Shown here one piece after another: positions 1 to 7,898 of a DNA stretch of 27,530 nt. Source of the DNA: DATAVB01 sp040414495 (lineage in GTDB: Bacteria; Actinomycetota; Actinomycetes; Mycobacteriales; QHCD01). The translations under genes were made by a program, and so were the position numbers. The notes under the pieces were generated by a model that did not search any database, was not told the DNA's origin, and saw only the letters and a program-made list of their open reading frames with translations. Location of the stretch: assembly GCA_040414495.1 (NCBI GenBank), contig JBEDUI010000186.1:1-27530 (forward strand), given 5' to 3'. The first letter of the stretch is position 1. Every line of letters starts with the position of its first letter.

Positions 1-50
1 GCGATGCCGCTTGTGTGGTGGCACCTTCGCACGTGGCCCCGACAATTCTG

Positions 51-692
51 CTATAGCGGTTCGCGAAATTCGGCCGCGATCCACGGTGGCAGGCTGTGTT
101 TTGCTATGTGTTGAATACTCGCCAGGATCAGCGGAGTGGTCAGATCACTGCTTGACAGGCTGTCCGCTAAGGACGCCTTTCCCCGTAACGCTCGCGCGGC
201 CAGCCCCACGAGATCGTCGTTCACATCCCAGCCAGTCACCAATGTGAGAACACCCCGAGTGAGCGACAGCCACGGCTTACCACGGTCGTCCGGAACAATT
301 ATTTGAACCTCATCATCGGACACGCAGCGCATCTGCTGAATCTGGCCCGTGTTCGCGTCACGGTCGAAATGCAGTTCCCATCTACGAGGGACGTGCAGAT
401 AGTTGGCCGCCATTGGATTCGAGCCGTCCAGGATTACGACATCTCCCAACCACAGGCCCTGATACTGGTCCGCGGTCGCATCCACGATCGTGCCGTCATC
501 CAGCCGGTTCCAGCAATGCACCCAACTCACCGAGCCGTCGAGCAGCCGGAGATAGCCCGATTGGCCCGGCCACCCGAACTCGGCTTCGAGCGCCTTCGTC
601 ACGTTGCCGCAGCGTCCGTCATTCGGCCGGGCGTCCCGCCGCCGTACCTCGCCGCGAACCTCGTAGATCCGCCGCAAGACCGAGGATTCCAT
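51..692 (-). CDS. Hypothetical protein with a papain/transglutaminase-like Cys-His-Asp pattern
   Basis: The role is unknown. Seen: the N-terminal third carries DGRCGNVTKAL, then SWVHCW, then DGTIVDATADQY. In this order Cys, His and Asp resemble the triad spacing of transglutaminase/papain-like folds; numbering from the upstream ATG they are Cys35, His66 and Asp78. The C-terminal half is acidic and helical-looking, with no motif I know. There is no signal peptide or membrane segment. Start: the ATG at 690-692 has GGAG eight bases upstream. The in-frame ATG at 711-713 has no ribosome binding site, so I prefer the shorter form of 213 residues. It is divergent from the hydrolase that follows. Fold assignment is inference from three short motifs; the protein could equally be an uncharacterised lineage-specific family. 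Confidence 0.72.
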   Translation of the reverse strand: MESSVLRRIYEVRGEVRRRDARPNDGRCGNVTKALEAEFGWPGQSGYLRLLDGSVSWVHCWNRLDDGTIVDATADQYQGLWLGDVVILDGSNPMAANYLHVPRRWELHFDRDANTGQIQQMRCVSDDEVQIIVPDDRGKPWLSLTRGVLTLVTGWDVNDDLVGLAARALRGKASLADSLSSSDLTTPLILASIQHIAKHSLPPWIAAEFREPL

Positions 693-896
693 CGGATCGG
701 CTCCAATTCCCATACAACCAGGATTACGACAGATCAGCCGCTTATCAAACGAAAATTGGTCGCAGAGGCTGGACGTTGCTGCCGGAGCGGTGTAGCGTCT
801 CGCGTCCCACGCAGGGCAGGCAGGTTATCCCTGACCGTTCCGGTCATTCGCCGTTGACCCATGCGCTTCCGCGCGCCAAATCCAAGGAGGATGGTC

Positions 897-1781
897 ATGT
901 TCAGCGTCGATTCACGATACGACGAGGAGTGGTATCTGCCGACGGCCGATTCGGCCGGCGAACTGTACGTCCGGGAGATTGGCGAAGGCGAGCCGATTGT
1001 CGTCCTTCATGGCGGTTTTGCCCGCGGGCAGCATGCCTCGTTGATCGCGCCGCTTCGGCACCTGAGCGAGCACTATCGGCTGGTGTTCTACGACCAGCGA
1101 GGGGCGCTGCGGTCGCCGGTACCGCCTGATTCCTACTCACTGCTGGGCCATATTTCCGACGTTGACCAACTCCGAAACGCGCTACAAGCCGACCGGCTGA
1201 ATCTCATCGGTCACTCCGCCGGCGGCAACATCGCGATGGCGTATCTCGACCAATTCCCCGAACGGGTGGGCGGCCTGGTCCTGCTCAGCGCCTCACCACC
1301 GCTGCCGAGACGCGCGCTGACGACCAGCGAACGACGTGACCGAACAGCATTTTCTCGGTTCGTACATCGTCCTGAGGTTGCAGCAGAATGGGCTTGTTAC
1401 GGCCTGGATCGGGACGAGACGATCCTTGATGCACGGGCTCGAACCCGGCTTTGGCGCATCCGATTCGCCGCTGCCAACTGCTACCACGTCGATCGTTGGC
1501 GACAGCTTCCAGCCGGCGGCATTTATTTCAACGAGGGCGTTCCCGCGTTGAAGGACGCACCGGATTCCTGGAATTATCTCGAGGCTCTGAGCCGCCGTGC
1601 GGCAACAACTCATGTGATCGTTGGTGACCACGACCACGTGGACATGACCGGTGAGCATTGGCGTACCGCGGCCAGTACGGTCGAGAATCTTGAGCTGCAC
1701 GTTATTGACAAAGCCGGGCACTTCAGCTGGATCGATCAGCCGTCGGAATTCCGAGGTATCATCGACATTATTCAGCTGTGA
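897..1781 (+). CDS. Alpha/beta hydrolase, proline-iminopeptidase-like
   Basis: A serine hydrolase of the alpha/beta fold, probably cytoplasmic, with unknown substrate. Seen (numbering from ATG 897): oxyanion-hole HGG at 38-40, YDQRG at 65-69, nucleophile elbow GHSAGG with Ser107, acid in GDHDHVD (Asp244 or Asp246), and catalytic His275 in KAGHFSW. The order and spacing fit a full triad. YDQRG is common in proline iminopeptidase-like hydrolases, but that does not fix the substrate. Start: AGGAGG ends at 890, six bases before ATG 897. The in-frame ATGs at 861 and 891 are badly placed relative to it, so the product is 294 residues. The next gene is on the other strand after 139 bp in which I see no feature. 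Confidence 0.9.
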   Translation: MFSVDSRYDEEWYLPTADSAGELYVREIGEGEPIVVLHGGFARGQHASLIAPLRHLSEHYRLVFYDQRGALRSPVPPDSYSLLGHISDVDQLRNALQADRLNLIGHSAGGNIAMAYLDQFPERVGGLVLLSASPPLPRRALTTSERRDRTAFSRFVHRPEVAAEWACYGLDRDETILDARARTRLWRIRFAAANCYHVDRWRQLPAGGIYFNEGVPALKDAPDSWNYLEALSRRAATTHVIVGDHDHVDMTGEHWRTAASTVENLELHVIDKAGHFSWIDQPSEFRGIIDIIQL

Positions 1782-1920
1782 TTTCACGGGCTTGATACAC
1801 AATCGCTAACACCGGATAGCCAGGCCGACAGATCCCGCGCGCCGAACCAGGACCGCTCGCATTCCACGCCTCGTACTCGGCTGACGGCCGCCCTCGAGTC
1901 GGCACGACACTGGCCCGGAC

Positions 1921-2271
1921 TCAGTGGGCGTCATACGCCGCGACCAGCCGTTTGGGCGCCCGGGTGCGCCAGGCGCGTTCGATCAGTTCCTGGACACGTT
2001 CGGCCGGCACGTCGGCGAGCTCGATGCGCAGGCCGACGAAGCTGCGCGCACCCGGCCGCCAGACCTCCTCGTAATGATCCGGCTCGCCAGCCACAATCTC
2101 GGCCGCCTCCGACTGGCTGATGCACACGACGATGCTCTGCCGGCCCTGGTCCGCGCCGGCGAACGTCTTCCCGTTCACCTTGAAAACCGGCTCCCGGAAG
2201 CGGAAGTGCGTCGTCTCCTCGACCCCGGGAAACGTAGTCGCAAAACGACGGACGTCCTCGATCGTGATCAC
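1921..2271 (-). CDS. MmcQ/YjbR-fold protein
   Basis: A small soluble protein of the MmcQ/YjbR family, whose members have a double-wing fold and are often annotated as DNA-binding without direct proof. Seen: an N-terminal IEDVRRFATTFPGVEE, then FRFREPVFKVNGKTFAG, VVCIS, and a C-terminal AWRTRAPKRLVAAYDAH, the usual order and length (116 residues). Start: GTG at 2269-2271 with AGGAGG six bases upstream (2278-2283, minus strand). The reading frame stays open much further upstream, but that extension is on the opposite strand of the next gene and has no family similarity. It is transcribed away from the creatininase-like gene, with 96 bp between the starts holding both promoters. Confidence 0.85.
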   Translation of the reverse strand: MITIEDVRRFATTFPGVEETTHFRFREPVFKVNGKTFAGADQGRQSIVVCISQSEAAEIVAGEPDHYEEVWRPGARSFVGLRIELADVPAERVQELIERAWRTRAPKRLVAAYDAH

Positions 2272-2367
2272 TGCAGCCCTCCTCGTGTTGACTCGCCGCA
2301 GCGAGCGTATCGGCGACACCCGAATAAGTACGCGACACGAATAGCTCGGTTCTGCTGTGATCAGGCC

Positions 2368-3120
2368 ATGAGATACGGCGACTGCACCTGGCCCGACATC
2401 GCTCGGCACGCTGCCTCCGGCGCCACTGCGATCGTTCCATTCGGCTGCACCGAGCAGCAGGGACCCCACCTGCCGGTCGATTTCGACACGTGGTTCGCCG
2501 AAGCCATCTGCGTTGCCGCCGCCGACCGGCTCGACGAGCAGGGCGTGCCGACACTGGTGCTGCCGGCCGTGCCGTTCGGCCCTACGCCCGAGCACCGGAA
2601 CTTCGGCAGCGGATTTGTCGACCTGCCGCGGGCGGTACATGACGCGGTAGCCCGCGCCGCGCTGACATCCCTGGCGAGTCAAGGATTCCAGACGATCGTG
2701 GTGTGGCGCGGATGCGGCGGGCACGACCTGCGTGCCGTAGTCGATGAGGTGAATACGACACCGGCTGCCCAGGTGTTCTTACCGGCGCCGCCGTTGGGTG
2801 AATTCTGGACCGAGATCGGCGGGCCGCCGGTCCTCAGTGGACACGCCGACAGCTTCACCACGTCGATCAGCCTGTATCGCCGACCGGACAGCGTCCGAGC
2901 CGACCTCATTCCGCCAGCGCCATCGGACGAGCCGGATTGGAATGACCCGGAATTGGATTTTGCCCGCTACTCGACCAACGGGGTCATCGGCGACGCCACC
3001 GCCGCGACGGCCGAACGCGGCCGGCTGCTCTGGCAACGCTGTCTGGATTGGACGGTCGACTACGTATCGTCGATCCACCCAGCAGCGTCATCCCGGGCCG
3101 TCCCCCTCGGCCCAGGATGA
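2368..3120 (+). CDS. Creatininase-family protein with substituted metal-site residues
   Basis: Creatininase-family enzymes are binuclear-metal amidohydrolases (creatinine amidohydrolase, MftE of mycofactocin maturation and others). Seen (250 residues from ATG 2368): PFGCTEQQGPHLPVDFD at 24-40 matches the family's GSxEqHGPHLPxxxD, keeping Glu29 and Asp40 but with Gln31 where His is usual. The family's NGHGGN appears as RGCGGH (114-119), so its His is Cys116. The usual HAGExETS appears as HADSFTTS (159-166), losing both Glu residues. The scaffold is clearly recognisable. Loss of several ligand or active-site positions suggests altered metal binding or no catalysis (inference). There is no redox or radical-SAM neighbour, so a mycofactocin role is not supported. 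Only a weak ribosome binding site is seen. Confidence 0.85.
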   Translation: MRYGDCTWPDIARHAASGATAIVPFGCTEQQGPHLPVDFDTWFAEAICVAAADRLDEQGVPTLVLPAVPFGPTPEHRNFGSGFVDLPRAVHDAVARAALTSLASQGFQTIVVWRGCGGHDLRAVVDEVNTTPAAQVFLPAPPLGEFWTEIGGPPVLSGHADSFTTSISLYRRPDSVRADLIPPAPSDEPDWNDPELDFARYSTNGVIGDATAATAERGRLLWQRCLDWTVDYVSSIHPAASSRAVPLGPG

Positions 3121-3307
3121 CGCGGAACTGTTATTTCTAGTTGACCGCGTCGCGATCGCATGAAGTCTGACCCGCGGAAACGGCCGGTAATTGGCAATTG
3201 CTCAAAGTTGGACTGTTTGATGCGCAGGATGGGCTGTTCGGCGCCCGGCCCCGCTACGGGCAATGCCCTACCTGGCGAATATGCGGCCGCCATTCGGCAC
3301 CCTGCAC

Positions 3308-3313
3308 TACAGT
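3308..3313 (+). promoter_or_regulatory. -10 box TACAGT of a leaderless GNAT gene
   Basis: TACAGT fits the actinobacterial TANNNT -10 pattern and lies seven bases before ATG 3321. This predicts a transcript starting at or next to the start codon. The GGAG at 3316-3319 is only one base from the ATG and could not act as a normal ribosome binding site. No good -35 is visible. Confidence 0.45.
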
Positions 3314-3320
3314 CCGGAGA

Positions 3321-3761
3321 ATGAGCGTTGAGGTATTGCCGCTGCGCAACGCGACCAATGAGATCGTGACGTCGCTCGGGCGACTGGTGGCACAGCTTTC
3401 CACGTCGGCGCCGGCACCCAGCCGGGAGACGTTGGAGAACGTGATCAACTGTCCGACCAATACGCTGCTGATCGCCCGCCTCGACGGCGAACTCGTGGGA
3501 ATGCTGTCATTGGTCGTATTTCCGATTCCGACCGGTGTACGCGCATGGATCGAAGATGTCGCAGTGGACGAGCGTTGCCGCGGCCAAGGCGTCGGCACGG
3601 CGCTCACCCAGGAGGCCATTCGGATCGCGCAGTCGGCCGGGGCGAGAAGCGTCGACCTGACCTCCCGACCCTCGCGTGTGGCGGCTAATCGACTGTATGA
3701 GCACCTCGGCTTCGAGTTGCGGGATTCAAAGGTCTACCGGTTACGGAATTCTGTCGGTTAA
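3321..3761 (+). CDS. GNAT-family N-acetyltransferase
   Basis: Transfers an acetyl group from acetyl-CoA to an amine; the substrate is unknown. Seen (146 residues): IEDVAVDERCRGQGVGTALTQ carries motif A, with the acetyl-CoA pyrophosphate loop R87-G-Q-G-V-G92. A C-terminal motif B, AANRLYEHLGFEL, is followed by VYRL. Length is typical for a single GNAT domain. The start at ATG 3321 fits both the domain beginning and the leaderless promoter just upstream. It converges with the next gene, with only three bases between stop codons and no room for an independent terminator. The 200 bp upstream (3121-3320) hold no other gene that I can support. Confidence 0.9.
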   Translation: MSVEVLPLRNATNEIVTSLGRLVAQLSTSAPAPSRETLENVINCPTNTLLIARLDGELVGMLSLVVFPIPTGVRAWIEDVAVDERCRGQGVGTALTQEAIRIAQSAGARSVDLTSRPSRVAANRLYEHLGFELRDSKVYRLRNSVG

Positions 3762-3764
3762 GTG

Positions 3765-4055
3765 TCAGCGGTCCCAGACCTCCATGACATCAAGGTTGTA
3801 GAACTTCGGCGGACCGTCGCAGAGTTTCGCCATCTGGGCGGCAAAAGCGGCCGTTTCCGGTCGGTTTGAATTCGCCATCGCGGATTCGTACGAATCGAAC
3901 TCGATAATCGAGACGTAATAGTCGGGCCGATCCCGATCCGCGGTGAACGTCCCGCGCCGAACCGTTGAGCCGCCGTCGCTGGTCGGCGGTTCCAGTGCGC
4001 GAATTTCGTCGATACGGGCGGACTTGAACTCAATAATCTGCACGAAGCCGCTCAT
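3765..4055 (-). CDS. Dimeric alpha-beta-barrel (antibiotic-biosynthesis-monooxygenase-like) protein
   Basis: A 96-residue protein that looks like a single ferredoxin-like unit of the dimeric alpha-beta-barrel superfamily. Seen: strand-like SGFVQIIEFK at the N-terminus, DYYVSIIEFDSYESAMANSN in the middle (strand then helix), and a C-terminal FYNLDVMEVWD strand. This is the beta-alpha-beta order seen in ABM/EthD-like proteins. Some members are small monooxygenases; others have no known reaction. No catalytic residue can be named here. Start: ATG at 4053-4055 with an AGGGGGAG ribosome binding site just upstream. Longer in-frame starts upstream lack one. Confidence 0.8.
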   Translation of the reverse strand: MSGFVQIIEFKSARIDEIRALEPPTSDGGSTVRRGTFTADRDRPDYYVSIIEFDSYESAMANSNRPETAAFAAQMAKLCDGPPKFYNLDVMEVWDR

Positions 4056-4208
4056 AACTCCCCCTGGACTCGTTGGTATTTCCCGCGCTGCTTGCTGCGA
4101 ACAGGCGCGAGTCCATTCAGGATGGACGGTCCTGCGGCCGCCGACAAGACGCATGGCCAGGCCGAACGTTTGGTTAGCTACGCTCGTAAAACGGTTGACC
4201 GCGATCGC

Positions 4209-4214
4209 GACAAT
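4209..4214 (+). promoter_or_regulatory. Possible -10 box GACAAT of a leaderless gene
   Basis: GACAAT lies six bases before ATG 4221, which lacks any ribosome binding site. It differs from TACAAT at one base. A TTGACC lies at 4195-4200 but is too close to be its -35. Weak call. Confidence 0.3.
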
Positions 4215-4220
4215 TGTCGT

Positions 4221-5066
4221 ATGACGCCACCGGAACGCTTATTGCACGACCCGGAATTCACACCGCTGACCCGATCCCGACTCACCGCCGACCTACGCAC
4301 GCTTGGCGTACCCGCCGGCGGTGTGCTCATGGTGCACGTCCGGTTGTCCGCATTCGGTTGGGTAGCAGGCGGAATGGACACGGTGATACACGCGCTGCGC
4401 GACACCGTCGGGCCCGACGGAACACTGCTGGCCTTCTGCGGTTGGGAGGACAGCCCGTACCACGTGTCGTTGTGGCCGGCAGAATGGCAGCGGGCGTACG
4501 ACGAAATTCCGGTATTCGATCCGGCCAACTCCTCATCCCGCCGCGATTTCGGCTGGTTTCCTGAGCGCCTGCGTACCTGGCCCGGGGCGTTGCGCAGCGC
4601 CCATCCCGAGGTCAGCTTCGCCGCGCTGGGCCCACGGGCGACGTGGTTGCTCGAAGGCCAACGGGACCAGGATCCGTTCGGCGCCGACAGTCCGTTGGCC
4701 CGGCTCGTGGCGGCCGGCGGCCAGGTGCTGCTGTTGGGGGCGCCGCTGCAACGGTTGACGTTGTGCCATCACGCGGAGGCGCTGGCGCAGGTGGCCGACA
4801 AGCGATATCGCGACTACCGGATGCCGGTCCAGACCGCGACCGGCGTGGAATGGCGCGACTACCACACGATCGACACGTTCTATGGCGTGCTGCCGTATTA
4901 CGAACGGGCTGACCTGAACATCGAGTCGCCGGTCGGGACGATGGCCGAACAGGCGGTGGCGGCCGGGGCCGGCCAGTCCGGTCCGGTCGGTACCGGAACC
5001 GCGTGGCTGCTCGACGCGGCCGCGACGGTACGGGCCGTCGTCGGTTGGCTCGAGTCGCAGTTCTGA
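4221..5066 (+). CDS. AAC(3)-family aminoglycoside N-acetyltransferase-like protein
   Basis: AAC(3) enzymes acetylate the 3-amino group of aminoglycosides with acetyl-CoA, but environmental actinomycetes carry many relatives with unknown substrates. Seen (281 residues): LGVPAGGVLMVHVRLSAFGW at 28-47, a GPDGTLL segment, RRDFGWFPERLRTWPGALRS, the family hallmark HPEVSFAALG (128-137), LLLGAPLQRLTLCHHAE (170-186), and a C-terminal VGWL helix. These occur in the AAC(3) family order at about the usual length. ATG 4221 begins just before the domain. The frame is open from 4092 but that stretch has no family similarity. The SDR gene follows after 17 bp. Whether it confers resistance cannot be told from sequence. 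Confidence 0.88.
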   Translation: MTPPERLLHDPEFTPLTRSRLTADLRTLGVPAGGVLMVHVRLSAFGWVAGGMDTVIHALRDTVGPDGTLLAFCGWEDSPYHVSLWPAEWQRAYDEIPVFDPANSSSRRDFGWFPERLRTWPGALRSAHPEVSFAALGPRATWLLEGQRDQDPFGADSPLARLVAAGGQVLLLGAPLQRLTLCHHAEALAQVADKRYRDYRMPVQTATGVEWRDYHTIDTFYGVLPYYERADLNIESPVGTMAEQAVAAGAGQSGPVGTGTAWLLDAAATVRAVVGWLESQF

Positions 5067-5071
5067 CTCGA

Positions 5072-5077
5072 TAGGCT
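5072..5077 (+). promoter_or_regulatory. -10 box TAGGCT of a leaderless SDR gene
   Basis: TAGGCT sits six bases before GTG 5084, in the short gap after the AAC(3)-like stop codon. No ribosome binding site precedes the GTG. This suggests the SDR gene has its own leaderless transcript in addition to any read-through. A convincing -35 is not visible. Confidence 0.45.
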
Positions 5078-5083
5078 GCCGGC

Positions 5084-5827
5084 GTGACTCGTACCGTCTT
5101 GATCACCGGCGCCTCCCGCGGTGTCGGCCGCGCCATCGCCCACGCGTTCGCCGCCCGGGGCGACCGGGTCGCGGTGCACCACCGCGGCTCGCCCGACGAT
5201 GCCGCCGCGGTCGTGAAATCCCTGGCCGGCGAGGGGCACGTAGCCGTGCAGGCCGACCTGGCCGACCCGGCCGCGACCCAGGCCATGGTCGAGGAGGCCG
5301 CCGCCGCGCTCAGCGGGATCGACATCCTGGTCAACAACGCCGCGGCGATCATCCGGCATCCGATCGCCGAGTCGAGCTACGAGCAGTGGCAGCAGGCCTG
5401 GCGGGAGTCGTTGGAGGTCAACCTGATCGGCGCCGCCAACACGACCTGGTGCGCGGTGCGGCATATGCCCGATGGCGGCCGGGTGATCAACGTGTCCTCC
5501 CGTGGCGCGTTCCGGGGCGAGCCGGATCATCCCGCGTACGGCGCGAGCAAAGCGGGACTCAACTCGTTCGGGCAGTCCATGGCGATCGCGCTGGCGCCCC
5601 GGCGTATCGCCGTCACCGGTGTCGCACCCGGCTTCATCGAACCGGACGCTTCGAACGCGGACCGCAAAATCCCCCGTAGTGACCAGATCCGGCAGCAGAG
5701 CCCGTTCGGCCGCATCGTCACCGCCGACGAGGTGGCCGCAGCCGTGCTCTATCTCGCCGGGCGGGAAGCCGAATTCGCCAGCGGAACGATCATCGACCTC
5801 AATGGAGCGTCGTACCTGCGCACCTGA
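5084..5827 (+). CDS. Short-chain dehydrogenase/reductase (classical SDR, FabG-like)
   Basis: An NAD(P)(H)-dependent oxidoreductase of the classical SDR family; the substrate is unknown. Seen (247 residues): Rossmann TGASRGVG at 8-15, an Asp-Leu after the third strand (QADLAD), NNAA at 84-87, structural Asn113, catalytic Ser139, Tyr152 and Lys156 in the YxxxK motif (YGASK), and a C-terminal SGTIIDLNGASYLR in the usual place of the family's G..i.vdGG. All tetrad residues are present, so it should be active. A basic His-Arg after strand two (VHHRGS) suggests preference for NADP (inference). It is co-directional with the acetyltransferase, 17 bp downstream of it. The GTG start is supported by the -10 box just upstream. 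Confidence 0.92.
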   Translation: MTRTVLITGASRGVGRAIAHAFAARGDRVAVHHRGSPDDAAAVVKSLAGEGHVAVQADLADPAATQAMVEEAAAALSGIDILVNNAAAIIRHPIAESSYEQWQQAWRESLEVNLIGAANTTWCAVRHMPDGGRVINVSSRGAFRGEPDHPAYGASKAGLNSFGQSMAIALAPRRIAVTGVAPGFIEPDASNADRKIPRSDQIRQQSPFGRIVTADEVAAAVLYLAGREAEFASGTIIDLNGASYLRT

Positions 5828-5897
5828 CAATTCGTTACCGGCCGCCCACCCAGCGCGTATTTCACCAGCCGAATTCCAAGAAATACCCAGCCACTCG

Positions 5898-5903
5898 TAT
5901 TGT
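5898..5903 (+). promoter_or_regulatory. Possible -10 box TATTGT of a leaderless gene
   Basis: TATTGT lies seven bases before GTG 5911, matching the TANNNT pattern and spacing seen at other starts here. It favours 5911 over the in-frame GTG at 5902, which it overlaps. A TTCCAA at 5874-5879 is a weak -35 candidate. Confidence 0.35.
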
Positions 5904-5910
5904 GCGTGAG

Positions 5911-7674
5911 GTGACAACGGAGGAACCACGGTGGGCGGCTCGATTCCGCGCACCCCGCATAACCTTGCCGGCCTGGGCGGCCCACGCTCCGCACCGGTGC
6001 ATGTACGCCGCGACGTTTACCGGAACGGCGGAGCTCTACACCTGGGACCGGGAGAGCAATACGCACCGGCAGGCCACCGACCGGCCCACCGGCACGTATA
6101 TGGGCGCGCTCGATCCGCAGGGTGAGTACCTGTGGTGGTTTGACGACCCTGATGGCGACGGGTGGGGTATCTGGAAGCGCCAGCCGTTCGCGGGCGGCGA
6201 GGCCACGCCCGCGCTGCCGGGTCTGGCGCCGGCCTATTCCGCAGGTCTGGCCATCGGCAGCGGCGTGGTCGTCGCCGGCCGGGTCACCGAATCCGGCAGC
6301 AGCATTCATCTGGTACGAGAAGGCTACGAATTCACGCTGTACTCGAATGCGCAGCACGCTTTCGTCGCCGGTATGTCCCGGGACGAGTCGCTGCTGTGCC
6401 TGGCGCACACCGAGCACGGGGACCCGATCCATCGGGCGCTGCGGGTCGTACGGATCGAGGACGGCGAACCGGTAGGCGAGCTGTGGGACGGGCACGAGAA
6501 GAGCCTCAGCGCATCTGGTTTCAGCCCGATCAAGGGCGACTGCCGGCTTTTGGTCAGCCACGAGCGGCAGGGCAAACCGGGCCTGCTGATCTGGGATCCG
6601 CTCGCCGATCGGTGCGACCTGCTGGCCATTGAACTGCCCGGCGAGATCGACGCCGACTGGTATCCCGACGGCCGGGCGCTGCTGGTCAGCCACGACCATG
6701 CCGGGCGGACCGAGCTGTACCGGTACGACCTGTCCGCCCGCGAGCTGACGAAGGTGGACACGCCGCCCGGTGTCGTCTCCGGAGCGACGGCCCGGCCGGA
6801 CGGCTCGGTGGAGCTCGCGTGGTCCTCGGCCGCCGCGCCCTCGGTGATTCTCAGTACGGCCGGAGGCGTTCTGCTGTCGCCGCCGGGGGAGCCGCCGCCG
6901 CGGTCGGTGCCGTTGGAGGACATCTGGGTCGATGGCCCGGGCGGTCCGATCCACGCGTTGCTGGCCCGCCCGCCGCAGCTGCTGCCGCCGTACTCCGCCG
7001 TGTTCATGCTGCATCCGGGCCCGGACTCGGCCGACGACGACACGTTCCGACCACGCCGCGCTGCCTGGGTCGACGCCGGGTACTGCGTCGTGCACGTCAA
7101 CTACCGCGGCTCGACCGGATACGGGGCGGACTGGCGGGATGCGTTGCAGGGCCGGCCCGGACTCACCGAGCTGGAGGACGTGGCGGCGGTGCAGGACTGG
7201 GTTGTCGGGCGGCACCTGGTCAACCGGGAGCGGTGCATCGTCGCCGGCTCGGGGTGGGGTGGCTACCTCGCGCTGCTCGGCCTGGGTACGCAACCCGAGC
7301 GGTGGGCGGCCGGGATCGCGACCGGTCCGATCGCCGACTACCCGGCCGCGTACCAGGAGGAGATCGAGCCGCTGCAGGTCATGGACGCGGCCCTGTTCGG
7401 CGGCACGCCTCAGGAGATTGCCGGCTCGTATCAGCGGTCGTCGCCAATGACGTACATCGAGCAGATCAACGCCCCGCTGCTAGTCCTGGCCGGCGCCAAC
7501 GACCCGCGCTGCCCGGCCAAACAGCTGGACGGATATCTGCTGCGGTTGAAGGAGATCGGGAAGGCGCACGAGGTCTACCGGTACGACGCCGAGCTCGGTC
7601 TCATTCCGCTCGACGAGCAGATCCGCCAGATGTCGGTCGAGCTGGAATTCGCGCTGCGCCACGTCCGACCGTAA
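5911..7674 (+). CDS. S9-family prolyl-oligopeptidase-like protein lacking catalytic Ser and His
   Basis: S9 peptidases have an N-terminal beta-propeller and a C-terminal alpha/beta hydrolase domain. Seen (587 residues from GTG 5911): propeller-like blades to about residue 325, then the hydrolase domain with HPGP and NYRGSTGYG. The nucleophile elbow, normally GxSxGG, reads AGSGWGGY with Gly448 at the Ser position. The acid is kept (Asp531 in GANDPR). The segment where EGHG is expected reads YDAELGLI (558-565) and has no His. The intact homologue at 16653 has GGSYGGY and DEGHGL in the same places. This is probably a catalytically inactive paralogue (inference from motif alignment), yet the frame is intact with normal codon bias, implying selection. 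GTG 5902 is an alternative start; a GGAGG at 5919 points to an out-of-frame GTG. Confidence 0.9.
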   Translation: MTTEEPRWAARFRAPRITLPAWAAHAPHRCMYAATFTGTAELYTWDRESNTHRQATDRPTGTYMGALDPQGEYLWWFDDPDGDGWGIWKRQPFAGGEATPALPGLAPAYSAGLAIGSGVVVAGRVTESGSSIHLVREGYEFTLYSNAQHAFVAGMSRDESLLCLAHTEHGDPIHRALRVVRIEDGEPVGELWDGHEKSLSASGFSPIKGDCRLLVSHERQGKPGLLIWDPLADRCDLLAIELPGEIDADWYPDGRALLVSHDHAGRTELYRYDLSARELTKVDTPPGVVSGATARPDGSVELAWSSAAAPSVILSTAGGVLLSPPGEPPPRSVPLEDIWVDGPGGPIHALLARPPQLLPPYSAVFMLHPGPDSADDDTFRPRRAAWVDAGYCVVHVNYRGSTGYGADWRDALQGRPGLTELEDVAAVQDWVVGRHLVNRERCIVAGSGWGGYLALLGLGTQPERWAAGIATGPIADYPAAYQEEIEPLQVMDAALFGGTPQEIAGSYQRSSPMTYIEQINAPLLVLAGANDPRCPAKQLDGYLLRLKEIGKAHEVYRYDAELGLIPLDEQIRQMSVELEFALRHVRP

Positions 7675-7820
7675 GCCTGCGCTGTCACAGAAGCCGGAAA
7701 GGTATCTGAAGTAGTTACCGTTCCAGCCGGTTTGACAGTGCTGGCATGTCGGGTGGTCGGAATGCCGCCTTGATCGACATCCGCCGCCATGGAATACCAA
7801 CGTCTACGGCAGCTGTGGCG

Positions 7821-7848
7821 CTGCTCCATCCGTTGGAGCAGAGTCACA
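7821..7848. repeat. 28-bp hairpin repeat, copy 1
   Basis: An 8-bp inverted repeat, CTGCTCCA / TGGAGCAG around a 5-base loop, followed by the conserved tail AGTCACA. The second copy begins 78 bp later and differs at three positions, all in the loop side of the hairpin. Confidence 0.75.
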
Positions 7849-7898
7849 AGCAACGCACACCAACCCCCCGAGCGACTTATTCACAGATCTCCATGCCT

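Noticed and set aside
2272..2724. Long N-terminal extension of the YjbR-fold protein
   Set aside because: It is the antisense of the creatininase-like gene; family length and a perfect AGGAGG place the start at 2271.
3141..4214. Two similar TTGACCGCG...GCGATCGC strings (about 3141 and 4195) as shared promoter or operator
   Set aside because: Spacing to a -10 box is wrong in both cases and the similarity is mostly short GC-rich palindromic words.
4221..5066. AAC(3)-like gene as an acquired resistance determinant
   Set aside because: No mobile element, integron or transposase nearby; codon use matches the neighbours, so it is probably a native chromosomal gene.
5919..5933. GGAGG followed seven bases later by GTG 5931 as start of the S9-like gene
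   Set aside because: GTG 5931 is in a different frame from the S9-like protein and opens only a 64-codon ORF, so the match to a ribosome binding site is fortuitous or decoy.
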